Assembly: GCA_018716305.1 (NCBI GenBank)
Contig: DVKB01000032.1
Span: 124,001-188,000 of the forward strand
Length of the DNA: 64,000 bases
Direction of reading: 5' to 3'
From: Candidatus Scatomonas merdigallinarum
GTDB lineage: Bacteria; Bacillota; Clostridia; Lachnospirales; Lachnospiraceae
The position numbers and the translations under genes are program-made. Shown piece after piece: positions 41,499 through 50,231 of the stretch. The notes beneath the pieces are model-generated. The model was not told where the DNA came from. It worked only from the letters and a program-made list of their open reading frames with translations, and did not search any database. Each line of letters starts with the position of its first letter. The stretch's first letter is position 1.

Positions 41499-42791
41499 TT
41501 ATCTGGTTTCCAGAAGTTTTTCAATGCTCACCAGCTTCACGCTGAGCACAAATACATCCAAAGCAGTCTCCAGCTCCTCCATGGTGGGGTAGGTAGGCGC
41601 GATACGGATGTTGGAATCCTGAGGATCCTTGTGATAAGGATAGCTGGATCCGGCTCCTGTGATCACCAGACCTGCCTCCTTGCATTTTGCCACAATGGCT
41701 TTGGCGCAGCCGGGCAGAGCGTCAAAGGAGATAAAGTATCCTCCTTTGGGGGTGGTCCAGGATCCGATGCCGGTACCGCCCAGTTCCCGCTCCAGGACTC
41801 TCCATACTGCCTCAAATTTCGGCCGCACAATCGCCGCGTGCTTCATCATATGCGCCATGACTCCCTCCAGATTCCTGAAATAGCGCACATGACGGAGCTG
41901 ATTCACTTTATTGTATCCGATGGTCTGATAGCCCATATAGGTCTTGATCTCCGCCAGATTGGCCGGAGAAGAGGCGACGGCGGAAATGCCGGCTCCCGCG
42001 TAGCTGACCTTGGAGGTGGAGGCGAACATATAAACCATGTCGGGGTTCCCGGCCTTTTTGCACTCATCCAGAAGATTCAGGATCTTATCCTGCCTGTCTT
42101 CCTCTTCATAGAGATGATGGATGCCGTAGGCATTGTCCCAGTAAATGCGGAAATCCTTTGCCGCAGGCTTCAGAGCCGCAAATCTTCTGACCGTCTCATC
42201 GGAGTAGGAGTAGCCCTGGGGATTGGAGTATTTGGGTACGCACCAGATTCCCTTAATGCTCTCGTCTTCCGCCACCAGCTTTTCCACCAGATCCATATCC
42301 GGGCCTTCCGGGGTCATGGGAACGTTTACCATCTCTACTCCGAAATACTCTGTGACGCCGAAATGCCGGTCATATCCCGGAACCGGGCAGAGGAATTTTA
42401 CTTTATCCAGTTTGCTCCAGGGAGTGCAGCCCATAACGCCGTGAGTGAAGGAGCGGGATACAGTATTAAACATAATGGTCAGACTGGCGTTTCCGCAGAC
42501 GATCACGTCCTCCGCCGTGACGCCCATGATCTCAGCCATCAGTTCTTTTGCCTCGTGGAGGCCGGTGGGGTTGCCGTAGTTTCTGCAGTCTTCGCCGGCG
42601 TCGCTGTAGCAGTCCTCGTTCTTCGCGATCACAGTCAGCATGCCTTCCGCCAGATCCAGCTGCTCCGCAGAGGGTTTTCCTCTGGAAATATCCAGCTTCA
42701 GTCCTTTTGCCTTTGCCTCCTCATATTTTTCCTGTGTTTCTTTCTGAAGGGCCAGAAGCTCTTCTCTGCTCATTTCCCTGTAGTCTTTCAT
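41499..42791 (-). CDS. PLP-dependent aminotransferase (aspartate aminotransferase type Ic-like)
   Basis: 430 aa. The N-terminal MSREELLALQKETQEKYEEA and LDISRGKPSAEQLDLAEGM are typical of the PF12897-type aminotransferases. The PLP Lys is in FASTSKVSYAGAGIS, and Asp/Tyr contacts are in IYWDNAYGIHHL. CVPKYSNPQGYSYS and APTYPTMEELE complete the fold. It likely transaminates aspartate or a related amino acid. GAGGAA precedes the ATG. It has a separate promoter. Confidence 0.88.
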   Translation of the reverse strand: MKDYREMSREELLALQKETQEKYEEAKAKGLKLDISRGKPSAEQLDLAEGMLTVIAKNEDCYSDAGEDCRNYGNPTGLHEAKELMAEIMGVTAEDVIVCGNASLTIMFNTVSRSFTHGVMGCTPWSKLDKVKFLCPVPGYDRHFGVTEYFGVEMVNVPMTPEGPDMDLVEKLVAEDESIKGIWCVPKYSNPQGYSYSDETVRRFAALKPAAKDFRIYWDNAYGIHHLYEEEDRQDKILNLLDECKKAGNPDMVYMFASTSKVSYAGAGISAVASSPANLAEIKTYMGYQTIGYNKVNQLRHVRYFRNLEGVMAHMMKHAAIVRPKFEAVWRVLERELGGTGIGSWTTPKGGYFISFDALPGCAKAIVAKCKEAGLVITGAGSSYPYHKDPQDSNIRIAPTYPTMEELETALDVFVLSVKLVSIEKLLETR

Positions 42792-42911
42792 AACAATTCC
42801 TCCTCAAGTTCAGATGTCCGCGCCGGAAGCGCTTCCTTCAGTTTCGCATTTATATGAACGGAAATCCTTTCAGACTCCGGAACATGCTGTGACGGATTTT
42901 TGCCAGGTTGT

Positions 42912-42941
42912 ATTTTAGTACTGCCTGGAAACCTGTGTCAA
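42912..42941 (-). promoter_or_regulatory. promoter of the aminotransferase gene
   Basis: -35 TTGACA (42936-42941), 18-base spacer, -10 TAAAAT (42912-42917). CCAGG and CCTGG arms flank the -10 region and may be an operator. Confidence 0.6.
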
Positions 42942-42951
42942 GGTCTGTCTT

Positions 42952-43809
42952 TTACTTTTCCCATCTTCCCGAAGCCCCGCAGGGCAGCACCAGCCCGGAA
43001 GACGCTACCGGCAGCCCGATCTCTGACGCTTCCGCATGTCCGCCCCGGTCTCTTAAGGCCAGGGAGATCATATAGGTCAGCACTGCCGGGGCAAGGCCGG
43101 TAGTGTAGGAGTTCACCAGGAAAAACAGCGGGTCCTCGCTCAGCAGCTTTTCACACTGGCAGATCAGAGGATAGACCGCGTCCTCAATTTTCCAGATCTC
43201 CCCTTTGGGCCCCCGGCCATAGGAAGGAGGATCCATAATGATCCCATCGTAGTGATTTCCCCTGCGGAGTTCCCTCTCCACAAATTTCATGCAGTCGTCC
43301 ACCAGCCACCGCACAGGGCGGTCTGCCAGCCCGGAGGCAGCGGCGTTCTCTTTTGCCCAGGCTACCATCCCCTTAGAGGCGTCCACATGGGTCACATGGG
43401 CGCCGGCGGAGGCAGCGGCCAGAGTAGCTCCTCCGGTGTAGGCAAATAAGTTCAGGACCTTTACCGGCCGGCCGGCCCGGCGGATTTTTTCTGTAAACCA
43501 GTCCCAGTTTACCGCCTGTTCCGGAAACAGGCCCGTATGTTTAAAACTGAAGGGCTTCAGATTGAAGGTCAGCTCCCGGTAATGGATCTGCCACTGTTCC
43601 GGGAGATGAAAAAATTCCCATTCCCCGCCGCCCCGGCTGCTGCGGTGATAGTGCCCGTTCCGCTTTTTCCAGCCCGGATGTTCTTTGGGGCTGTTCCAGA
43701 TCACCTGGGGATCCGGGCGGATCAGCAGATATTTTCCCCAGCGCTCCAGCTTCTCTCCTCCTGAAGTGTCCAGCACCTCATAGTCTTTCCATTGATCTGC
43801 AATCCACAT
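42952..43809 (-). CDS. class I SAM-dependent methyltransferase (RlmI/RlmK-like)
   Basis: 285 aa from the ATG after GAGGA. An N-terminal beta-rich part contains RWGKYLLIRPDPQVIW and FKHTGLFPEQAVNWDW. The Rossmann part has VLNLFAYTGGATLAAASAGA (SAM loop), THVDASKG and the catalytic IMDPPSYGRG. This resembles the rRNA m5C methyltransferase RlmI family but lacks a PUA domain. The substrate is likely RNA. The flavin reductase gene ends 10 bases upstream on the same strand. Confidence 0.85.
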   Translation of the reverse strand: MWIADQWKDYEVLDTSGGEKLERWGKYLLIRPDPQVIWNSPKEHPGWKKRNGHYHRSSRGGGEWEFFHLPEQWQIHYRELTFNLKPFSFKHTGLFPEQAVNWDWFTEKIRRAGRPVKVLNLFAYTGGATLAAASAGAHVTHVDASKGMVAWAKENAAASGLADRPVRWLVDDCMKFVERELRRGNHYDGIIMDPPSYGRGPKGEIWKIEDAVYPLICQCEKLLSEDPLFFLVNSYTTGLAPAVLTYMISLALRDRGGHAEASEIGLPVASSGLVLPCGASGRWEK

Positions 43810-43819
43810 AGCTTGTTCC

Positions 43820-44329
43820 TCACCCGCCGATATAGGCTTTCTGGATCTCGGCAATATACATGGTGTGGAAATCCCCCTCCGGATACCACCTGTCGATCTC
43901 TTCCCGGGAAATAAAGCACTCCGGCTTCATTTCCTGGGCGTACAGTTTGCGGCAGACCAGCACCAGTTTTGCCTCCTCAAAGGCGGGCGCCCCTTCCACC
44001 CGGATCACATGCAGGCCGGACTGTCCGATTTTATCCGGCACCTCTCTGCCGGATACCTGTCCCAGATACCCCAGAGCCTTTTTCTCTTCTCCTCCGAAAA
44101 AGCTTAAGGTAAAGATTTCCCCGGCGTCCACAAACTCTTTGGTATAGCGCTGCGGACGGATATAGACGGTGGCAGCCGGTTTTCCCCACATGATGCCCAC
44201 GCCTCCCCAGGAAGCGGTCATGGTATTGATTTTCCCCTCTTTTTCCCCGGTAATCAGCATCCACTGATCCCCGATCACGCGCCAGGGATTCCCCTGAAGG
44301 TTCTTCACATCAATTTTCTGAAATTTCAT
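43820..44329 (-). CDS. flavin reductase-like FMN-binding protein
   Basis: 169 aa from MKFQKIDVKNL. A longer open frame exists upstream, but the ATG at 44329 has AGGAGA before it and fits the family start. The FMN-binding split-barrel is seen in TASWGGVGIMWGKPAATVYIRPQRYTKEF (in parts: TASWGGVGIMWGKP and IRPQRYTKEF). It may reduce or bind FMN for partners not encoded here. It is followed by the methyltransferase gene. Confidence 0.85.
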   Translation of the reverse strand: MKFQKIDVKNLQGNPWRVIGDQWMLITGEKEGKINTMTASWGGVGIMWGKPAATVYIRPQRYTKEFVDAGEIFTLSFFGGEEKKALGYLGQVSGREVPDKIGQSGLHVIRVEGAPAFEEAKLVLVCRKLYAQEMKPECFISREEIDRWYPEGDFHTMYIAEIQKAYIGG

Positions 44330-44391
44330 AGTTCCTGTTCTCCTTTCCCAAAGCGGTGCCGGACGGAAAGAATCCTTATATTCCGGCATAT

Positions 44392-46179
44392 CTACAGCGC
44401 GTCCCAAAGCATTTGCCTCCGATTTTCCGTCAATTCCGAAAGCCATTGCGACATTCCTCCCAGAACCGATTCTAAAATTTTCTCCTGGGGTTCCTGCTCC
44501 GGAGCCGGCGTTTGGGAAATCTCCGGTTCCGGAAGCTCCAGATCCAGAAGGCCTGCCATAGCTTCCGCCGTCTCCTTTACCGCCCCTTCCTGAAAAATAT
44601 TCCGAAGGCCTGTATTTTCCAGTACCTGGCAGTAGGCTGTCCCTGTGCCGGAAGCGGAAATTTCCATATAGGCGTCCAGAGCCTGATCCCTGTTTTCCTG
44701 GGCCATCTCCAAAAGTTCCAGGGCCGCCAGAGCGGAGGTGGCGTAGCTGATCACATAGAAGGGCTGCTGGTACAGATGGGTCATTTCCACCCACTCATAC
44801 CGGTCCAGCGGCGGGATTTCCCCGTAACCGGAGGAGATCTCCTCCACGGTCCGGTTCAGTTCCTCCAGGGTCATATCCGGATTCCGGTAAATCTCCTGCT
44901 CAATCTCATCATAAATGCAGCAGAAAACAATATTGGTCAGCATTTCATAAACCGTATAAATCTGCATGGTCCTTCCCATTCCCGGGACAATCTCCTCGAA
45001 ATAAGGCCAGAACAGAACCTCCAGCCCCTGGGAATGGATCTCCGACACATCCATGTTCACCACAGAATACAGATAATGATTATCCTCGTAGAACACCGAA
45101 GTAAAATGTCCGAATTCATGGATCATGGTGAAATAATCCTCATAGGTGCCGGATCCGCTGTCGTAAATGTAGGCGTCCCCGTAAAAGGGAAGCTCTACTG
45201 TATATCCCATATCTATTTTTTTCTCATCCGGCTCTATATCATAAAGCTCCTGGCTGAGAAAATACTTGTAAGCGGTTCCCACTTCCGGATAAATCTTTTC
45301 CATGGGGACAATCAGACGCTCCAGCATTTCCCCGGAGTCTTCCTGCCGGCCGGTGTAGATGGCGTCCACATTATTTTCCAGGGCGCAGTCCAGACAGGCT
45401 TCATACAGAGGAACCAGATGTTCCTTCACCTGCTGACGCAGCGCTTCCACATCTTCCACGGTATAATCCCGGTAATATCCCTGCTCGTAGGCATAGTCCG
45501 CGTAATTGTCATATCCCTGGGTTTCAGCCAGATCCGTGCGGACCTCCACCAGTTCCAGATAAATCTCTCCCAGGACCTGGTTTTCCTCCCGGGGACTGTC
45601 GTAGTCCTGTACAAGCGCCTCCTCATACTCCCGGATCAGATCCATTTCTCTTTGGGTCAGAATGCTTTCCCGCATGGTAATTCCATCATATGCCATAAAG
45701 GCGCCGGCGTTTTCTTCTCCCATCGTCTCCGTGAGCAGCTGGCCGTAATAGCGGGAATCCAGCAGAGCGCTCAGCGTTTCCGCCGCTGTGTTTCCCGCTT
45801 CCATCAGCAGTTTCTCGCTCTCCTCATACTTCTCTGCTATTTCTTTATTTTCCACATCCCGGTAATAATCCAGGGTCAGCAGCACGTACTGGGTATACAG
45901 ACGGTCCGTCTCTTCCAGGATGACCTGGTACTGCTCCAGCACCTGATCTTCCTGCCCTTTCCGTCCGGAGAGCTCATCCAATTCTTCCACCGCCTGATCA
46001 AACGCTTCCTGGTCAAACAGCTCCCTGGACATTTCCCCCAGGGAGACTTCCGCATGTTCTTTTTCCGGATAGACCGTTCCCTCTCCGCCCAGTGTCACTG
46101 CGGCGCTCACCTGCTCCGCGCCCAGGATCAAAGCCAGAAAACAGGCCGCCGCAGACTGGATCCAGCGAAGATTTTTCAT
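44392..46179 (-). CDS. secreted M3-family (oligoendopeptidase F-like) metallopeptidase
   Basis: 595 aa. A signal peptide (1-26, ending VSAA) directs export. The zinc site is HEFGH (His354-His358) in TMIHEFGHFTSVF, with a likely third ligand Glu in IHSQGLEVLFW about 25 residues on. M3 enzymes cut short peptides; most are cytoplasmic, so an exported form suggests peptide processing outside the membrane. The C-terminal tail is Pro/Glu-rich (PEPEISQTPAPEQEPQE). The cysteine-cluster gene precedes it on the same strand. Confidence 0.9.
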   Translation of the reverse strand: MKNLRWIQSAAACFLALILGAEQVSAAVTLGGEGTVYPEKEHAEVSLGEMSRELFDQEAFDQAVEELDELSGRKGQEDQVLEQYQVILEETDRLYTQYVLLTLDYYRDVENKEIAEKYEESEKLLMEAGNTAAETLSALLDSRYYGQLLTETMGEENAGAFMAYDGITMRESILTQREMDLIREYEEALVQDYDSPREENQVLGEIYLELVEVRTDLAETQGYDNYADYAYEQGYYRDYTVEDVEALRQQVKEHLVPLYEACLDCALENNVDAIYTGRQEDSGEMLERLIVPMEKIYPEVGTAYKYFLSQELYDIEPDEKKIDMGYTVELPFYGDAYIYDSGSGTYEDYFTMIHEFGHFTSVFYEDNHYLYSVVNMDVSEIHSQGLEVLFWPYFEEIVPGMGRTMQIYTVYEMLTNIVFCCIYDEIEQEIYRNPDMTLEELNRTVEEISSGYGEIPPLDRYEWVEMTHLYQQPFYVISYATSALAALELLEMAQENRDQALDAYMEISASGTGTAYCQVLENTGLRNIFQEGAVKETAEAMAGLLDLELPEPEISQTPAPEQEPQEKILESVLGGMSQWLSELTENRRQMLWDAL

Positions 46180-46194
46180 ACTTTTCCGCCTTTC

Positions 46195-46863
46195 TCAAAA
46201 GACCAGACCGCACGCCTTCCCGGCCCGTTCCAATCGTTCCTGGAACTGCCGGTAAAAATCCTGTCCCGGATCAAAGGGGGTCTGATAGAATTCTTTCAGC
46301 ACATAGACATTGACAGCCCTCTGCCTGGCCGCTCCCGCCTCCGTTTCGAAGGTCTCCTTCAGATCCTTCAGAAAGAAGTGCCAGTCCCGGATAAACTCCT
46401 GGTTTTTGGGAAGATCCGGGGTGTCGATCCATTTTTTTACCTTGATCTTGCTGCGGCTGGCGGGACACTCGCGGATCTGCAGAAAATACCGGAAATCCCG
46501 GTTTTCATAGAATCTTCCCAGCGGAAAGATCCGGCAGATCCCCGGCCGGAAGCTGTGAATGGAGCAGCGCCCCTGGTCGTTCAGGAACACACAGCAGTTT
46601 CTTTTCTCATCCATTTTCAGGTTGGGCAGGATCACTCCGTCTACCACATGCAGTTCCAGGCACCGCTCCAGCAGCTCCTCAAAGGAAGCCCCCAGGCCCT
46701 CCGACAGCCGGAACACATCCAGAGGATCCAGCAGGATGGAACTGCCCATGTCCCGGCAGCACCGGGAACAGCCCCGGCAGTCCCGGCAGTCCGCCTTTAC
46801 CAGATCATTGAGGCCGTACAGGCGGCCGTCGGAGATCTCCTCCATACTTACATCCCGTTCCAT
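46195..46863 (-). CDS. YkgJ-type cysteine-cluster protein
   Basis: 222 aa. CRDCRGCSRCC near residues 26-36 and the later CSIHSFRPGICRIFPLGRF are the conserved Cys blocks of the UPF0153/CxxCxxCC family, thought to bind zinc or an Fe-S cluster. Function is unknown. It is between the SdpI-like and M3 peptidase genes with small gaps, so all three may share the aspS transcript. Confidence 0.88.
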   Translation of the reverse strand: MERDVSMEEISDGRLYGLNDLVKADCRDCRGCSRCCRDMGSSILLDPLDVFRLSEGLGASFEELLERCLELHVVDGVILPNLKMDEKRNCCVFLNDQGRCSIHSFRPGICRIFPLGRFYENRDFRYFLQIRECPASRSKIKVKKWIDTPDLPKNQEFIRDWHFFLKDLKETFETEAGAARQRAVNVYVLKEFYQTPFDPGQDFYRQFQERLERAGKACGLVF

Positions 46864-46871
46864 CTTTCACC

Positions 46872-47219
46872 TCAGCCGAATTTTTTCTTCAGAGCCCGCT
46901 CCACCGGGATCATGGCCAGCACCATCACCAGCACCTGTCCCCCCAGAAGAGCCAGGGAAATCTTCGTAAATCCCGGATCCTTTCCAAAGATCAGGGACAG
47001 GATCAGGGCCGCCGCTCCCAGCGGAAGAGCCGTCCAGGCCCAGATCCGCCCCATGCGGACCTGGGCGAAGACGTAGGCCTCCCTGCTTTTCAGGGCCCGC
47101 CGGGTCCGGTAGCCGTACCACTTGTCCACTTTATGGGAAGGAGCTTTCCACATAGCCAGGCCGAAAAGCAGCATCAGCGCCGGTATGAGAAAATCCACCA
47201 GGATCATGACCATGTTCAT
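46872..47219 (-). CDS. SdpI-family membrane protein
   Basis: 115 aa with three or four membrane segments. The cytoplasmic loop KVDKWYGYRTRRALKSREAY plus VFAQ is the SdpI/YhfL-type signature. SdpI in Bacillus gives immunity to the SdpC toxin; small homologues are common and mostly uncharacterised. It starts right after the aspS stop, so it is probably co-transcribed. No toxin gene is nearby. Confidence 0.8.
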   Translation of the reverse strand: MNMVMILVDFLIPALMLLFGLAMWKAPSHKVDKWYGYRTRRALKSREAYVFAQVRMGRIWAWTALPLGAAALILSLIFGKDPGFTKISLALLGGQVLVMVLAMIPVERALKKKFG

Positions 47220-47220
47220 C

Positions 47221-48972
47221 TTACTGTCTCACTTTGATATGGGCTTCCCGCAGCTGTGTCTCGGAAACTTCTCCCGGGGCCCCGCACATAAGATCCTGGG
47301 CGTTGCCGTTCATGGGGAAGGGGATTACCTCCCGGATGTTCTCCTCGTTCCGCAGCAGCATGATCATCCGGTCGATGCCGGGGGCCATGCCCGCGTGGGG
47401 CGGAGCGCCGAACTGGAAGGCCTGATACAGGGCTCCGAACTTCTTCTGCAGATCTTCCTCGGTGTAGCCGGCGATCTCAAAGGCCTTAACCATAATGTCC
47501 AGATCATGGTTCCGGACCGCTCCGGAGGACAGCTCCACTCCGTTGCAGACAATGTCGTACTGATAAGCCAGCACTTCCAGAGGATCCTTTGTATTCAGGG
47601 CCTCCAGACCTCCCTGGGGCATGGAGAAGGGATTGTGGGTGAAGATGATCTTCTTCTCCTCTTTGTCGTACTCATACATGGGGAAGTCATTGACAAAGCA
47701 GAACCGGTACGCGTTCTTCTCGCAGAGATCCAGCCGCTCTCCCAGCTCCGTGCGGATCTGGCCCGCGTACAGGGAGGCTCTCTCCTCATTGTCCGCGATA
47801 AAGAAAATGGTGTCTCCCGGCTCCAGCCCCGCGATCTGGGCGATCTCGCCCTTCCGCTCAGCCGGAATGAACTTGTCAATGGGTCCCTTGTAGCTCATAT
47901 CTTCCTTTACTTCCAGATAGCCCAGTCCCCCCATGCCGATGGAGGTAGCGAACTTCAGCAGCTTCTCATGGAAGCCCTTGGACATATCCGCGTGCACCTT
48001 GATGGCCCGCACAGTCTTGTTGTGGAAGGGCTTGAAGGTACAGTTCTGGAAGAACTCCGTCACATCCACGATCCGCAGGGGGTTCCGCAGATCCGGCTTG
48101 TCCGTGCCGAACTCCAGCATCGCCTGCTTATAGCTGATGACAGGATAGGGCGCTTCCGTCACCTGATATCCCTCCGGGGCAAACTTCCGGAAGGCTGCGG
48201 TCAGCACTTCCTCCCCGGCCCGGAATACATCCTCCTGGGTGGCAAAACTCATCTCAAAATCCAGCTGGTAAAACTCTCCCGGAGACCGGTCCGCTCTGGC
48301 GTCCTCATCCCGGAAACAGGGGGCGATCTGGAAATATTTATCAAAGCCTGACACCATCAGCAGCTGCTTGTACTGCTGGGGCGCCTGGGGCAGGGCGTAG
48401 AATTTCCCTTTAAACTTCCGGGAGGGAACAATGTAGTCCCTGGCTCCCTCCGGGGAAGAGGCGCAGAGGATGGGGGTCTGAATCTCCAGGAAGCCCATCT
48501 CTGTCATCTTCTGGCGCAGGAAGGAAATCACCTGGGAACGGAAGATCATGTTATCTTTCACCTTCCGGTTTCGCAGATCCAGGTAGCGGTATTTCAGGCG
48601 CACATCCTCCCGGGTCTCCTTGGAGGTCATGATCTCAAAGGGAAGCTGGCGCCTTACTTTTCCAAGAACCTCCACCTTATGAGCCTCCAGCTCAATGGTG
48701 CCTGTGGGAATCTTATCATTGTAAGTCTCCTCGTCCCGGTGCTGTACCGGCCCTTCCACGGAAATGCAGTCCTCCTTGCTGAGGCCGTCCAGCAGACTGG
48801 TATCCCGCATGACCACCTGCATGACCCCGTACATATCCCGCAGGTCAATAAAGGATACCCCGCCGTGATCCCGAATATTCTCGATCCAGCCTGCCAGTTT
48901 CAGGTTCTGTCCCACATCCGCCTCGCTCACCTGGTTGAGAGTACGGCTGCGGTAGATGTTCGATGTGTTCAT
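47221..48972 (-). CDS. aspS: aspartyl-tRNA synthetase, probably non-discriminating
   Basis: 583 aa bacterial-type class II enzyme. The anticodon-binding barrel (1-110) has GWIENIRDHGGVSFIDLRD. His36 in this loop is the residue found in non-discriminating enzymes (Leu in E. coli). The catalytic core holds FLEIQTPILCASSPEGARD, then FRDEDARADRSPGEFYQLD, an inserted GAD domain (about 280-415) and APGIDRMIMLL. It would charge both tRNA-Asp and tRNA-Asn with Asp; GatCAB then amidates the latter. The T-box leader reading AAC supports this. Confidence 0.96.
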   Translation of the reverse strand: MNTSNIYRSRTLNQVSEADVGQNLKLAGWIENIRDHGGVSFIDLRDMYGVMQVVMRDTSLLDGLSKEDCISVEGPVQHRDEETYNDKIPTGTIELEAHKVEVLGKVRRQLPFEIMTSKETREDVRLKYRYLDLRNRKVKDNMIFRSQVISFLRQKMTEMGFLEIQTPILCASSPEGARDYIVPSRKFKGKFYALPQAPQQYKQLLMVSGFDKYFQIAPCFRDEDARADRSPGEFYQLDFEMSFATQEDVFRAGEEVLTAAFRKFAPEGYQVTEAPYPVISYKQAMLEFGTDKPDLRNPLRIVDVTEFFQNCTFKPFHNKTVRAIKVHADMSKGFHEKLLKFATSIGMGGLGYLEVKEDMSYKGPIDKFIPAERKGEIAQIAGLEPGDTIFFIADNEERASLYAGQIRTELGERLDLCEKNAYRFCFVNDFPMYEYDKEEKKIIFTHNPFSMPQGGLEALNTKDPLEVLAYQYDIVCNGVELSSGAVRNHDLDIMVKAFEIAGYTEEDLQKKFGALYQAFQFGAPPHAGMAPGIDRMIMLLRNEENIREVIPFPMNGNAQDLMCGAPGEVSETQLREAHIKVRQ

Positions 48973-49096
48973 AATCTCCTCCTTGCAATTTCACTCTTCT
49001 CTTCCTATACATTCAGGCGGCGCACGCCTCTTGGCTCCCTCCCCGGGCAGTTCGCATCCGCTCCGCTCCTGCTCACTCGCGGCTGTCGCCGCATGT

Positions 49097-49157
49097 CAAG
49101 ATGCCGCCAGCCACGGCTTGTTATGCCAGCATAACCGCCGCGTCTGCCGGTATCTTG
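49097..49157 (-). repeat. 60-nt hairpin between T-box terminator and aspS
   Basis: Arms of about 30 nt: CAAGAT/ATCTTG at the base, CAG/CTG and CGGC/GCCG in the middle, GTTATGC-TG-GCATAAC at the top, with a few bulges. It lies 125 bases upstream of the start codon and past the T-box terminator, so any full-length aspS mRNA contains it. It is not part of the T-box and was not recognised. Confidence 0.7.
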
Positions 49158-49187
49158 CCGCCCGGCTCGTAGTTTACGCGCAAAATA

Positions 49188-49462
49188 AGCTGCCCGCCCT
49201 GAACGTTTGGGTTCAGGACGAACAGCTGTATGTCCGCGGTACCACCTGATTTACTGATTTTCAGTCTCTCTGCGGCTTCCTGTGAAAGCCCCGCCGCTTA
49301 TCGCGCGGCTCACGGCGCACCTACTGGCCGGAACTTTCTGGCACCGGTTTTCAGATTGCGGCTGCTGAAGTGTTATTCACACGGACTCATTCTGCGGGGC
49401 TCCCACCGTTCCCCGCTCTCTGGGAGCGATCTTCCGGGCTACTTCTCTTCGTCATCGCCATT
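49188..49462 (-). ncRNA. T-box riboswitch of aspS (Asn-type specifier)
   Basis: Minus strand. Stem I shows a GATGA k-turn motif, AGAAGTAG opposite GAAT, and the specifier AAC at 49372-49374 in the context TGAAT-AAC-ACTTC. The antiterminator bulge GGTGGTACCGCGG is at 49234-49246. A terminator hairpin (AGCTG/CAGCT and CCTGAA/TTCAGG; 49188-49227) is followed by TTATTTT. No GAC or GAT occurs on the 3' side of the specifier loop. Confidence 0.9.
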
Positions 49463-49468
49463 GCTGAG

Positions 49469-49498
49469 ATTATATAATAGAGTTTTGCAATTTGTCAA
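49469..49498 (-). promoter_or_regulatory. promoter of the T-box-aspS unit
   Basis: -35 TTGACA (49493-49498), 18-base spacer, -10 TATAAT (49469-49474). The -35 overlaps the stop codon of the next gene upstream. Confidence 0.8.
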
Positions 49499-50115
49499 CG
49501 GTTTTCTTGCATTCCGCCGGGAAATCCCTGGGGATTTCCTGTTTGGAACCGGCGCTGCTGCTGAAGCTGATATCTGGCCTGATAAAAATTATATGTTTTC
49601 TGCAGCCGACTGGTTTTTACCAGACTGCGAAGGGCAAAGATCAGCGGCAAAACTCCCAGTGCCATCAGCAGGATCAGCACCGCCGCGCTGCCTCCGTCCA
49701 GGGGAATTCCTCTCTCCCGCAGATCTCCCATAATGGCGGCAAACATGGTCAGAAACATCAGCGCAACCAGAAGCGCTCCCACCAGAAGACCGATTTTTCT
49801 CCCTTTATGAAGCCTTGCGGGAGCGTAATCCCTGGCTACAATCCGATCCGGAAACTCACCCCTGGCCAGTTTCTCCTCCTGCTGTTTTTTCAGAGCTTTA
49901 TACTCTTCCTTGTTTTTTTCCCATCCTGCCCCGCAGTGATCACAGACAATGGTCCGCTTGATGGTTCTCGATGTTATGGGAACCCAAAATATACTGGTAT
50001 AACTCTGCACCCGCTTCAAGCAGAAGTCCGCCTCCTGCCCGCAATTCGGACACTGCATGGCGCCCAGCCAGATATCATCCTTCAGTTTGTTTCCGTAACC
50101 GATTCGTACAAGCAT
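49495..50115 (-). CDS. zinc-ribbon membrane protein of unknown function
   Basis: 206 aa from MLVRIGYGNKL, after GGGAGG. Two CxxC pairs form a zinc ribbon (CPNCGQEADFC and CDHCGAGW, residues about 20-65), followed by a Lys-rich linker and two membrane helices (about 105-130 and 145-165). The tail is Gln/Arg-rich. Many Firmicute proteins share this zinc-ribbon plus membrane layout without known function. It follows the larger zinc-ribbon gene on the same strand. Confidence 0.72.
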   Translation of the reverse strand: MLVRIGYGNKLKDDIWLGAMQCPNCGQEADFCLKRVQSYTSIFWVPITSRTIKRTIVCDHCGAGWEKNKEEYKALKKQQEEKLARGEFPDRIVARDYAPARLHKGRKIGLLVGALLVALMFLTMFAAIMGDLRERGIPLDGGSAAVLILLMALGVLPLIFALRSLVKTSRLQKTYNFYQARYQLQQQRRFQTGNPQGFPGGMQENR

Positions 50116-50231
50116 CTTTCCTCCCTCTCTATACCCGTCTTCGGAGCCGCTCCCTCGCCGGGCCATCTGAATTTCTTCTATTTATAATGTCATCTTTCTC
50201 CCGACACAGGCTGTTTTACGGACAGCCTTCT

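Noticed and set aside
44512-47076. About 850-codon frame antisense to the M3 peptidase and cysteine-cluster genes
   Set aside because: Runs across two real genes and their gap; no motifs.
46872-47219. Toxin-immunity module around the SdpI-like gene
   Set aside because: No SdpC-like toxin or export gene nearby; the family is common without toxins.
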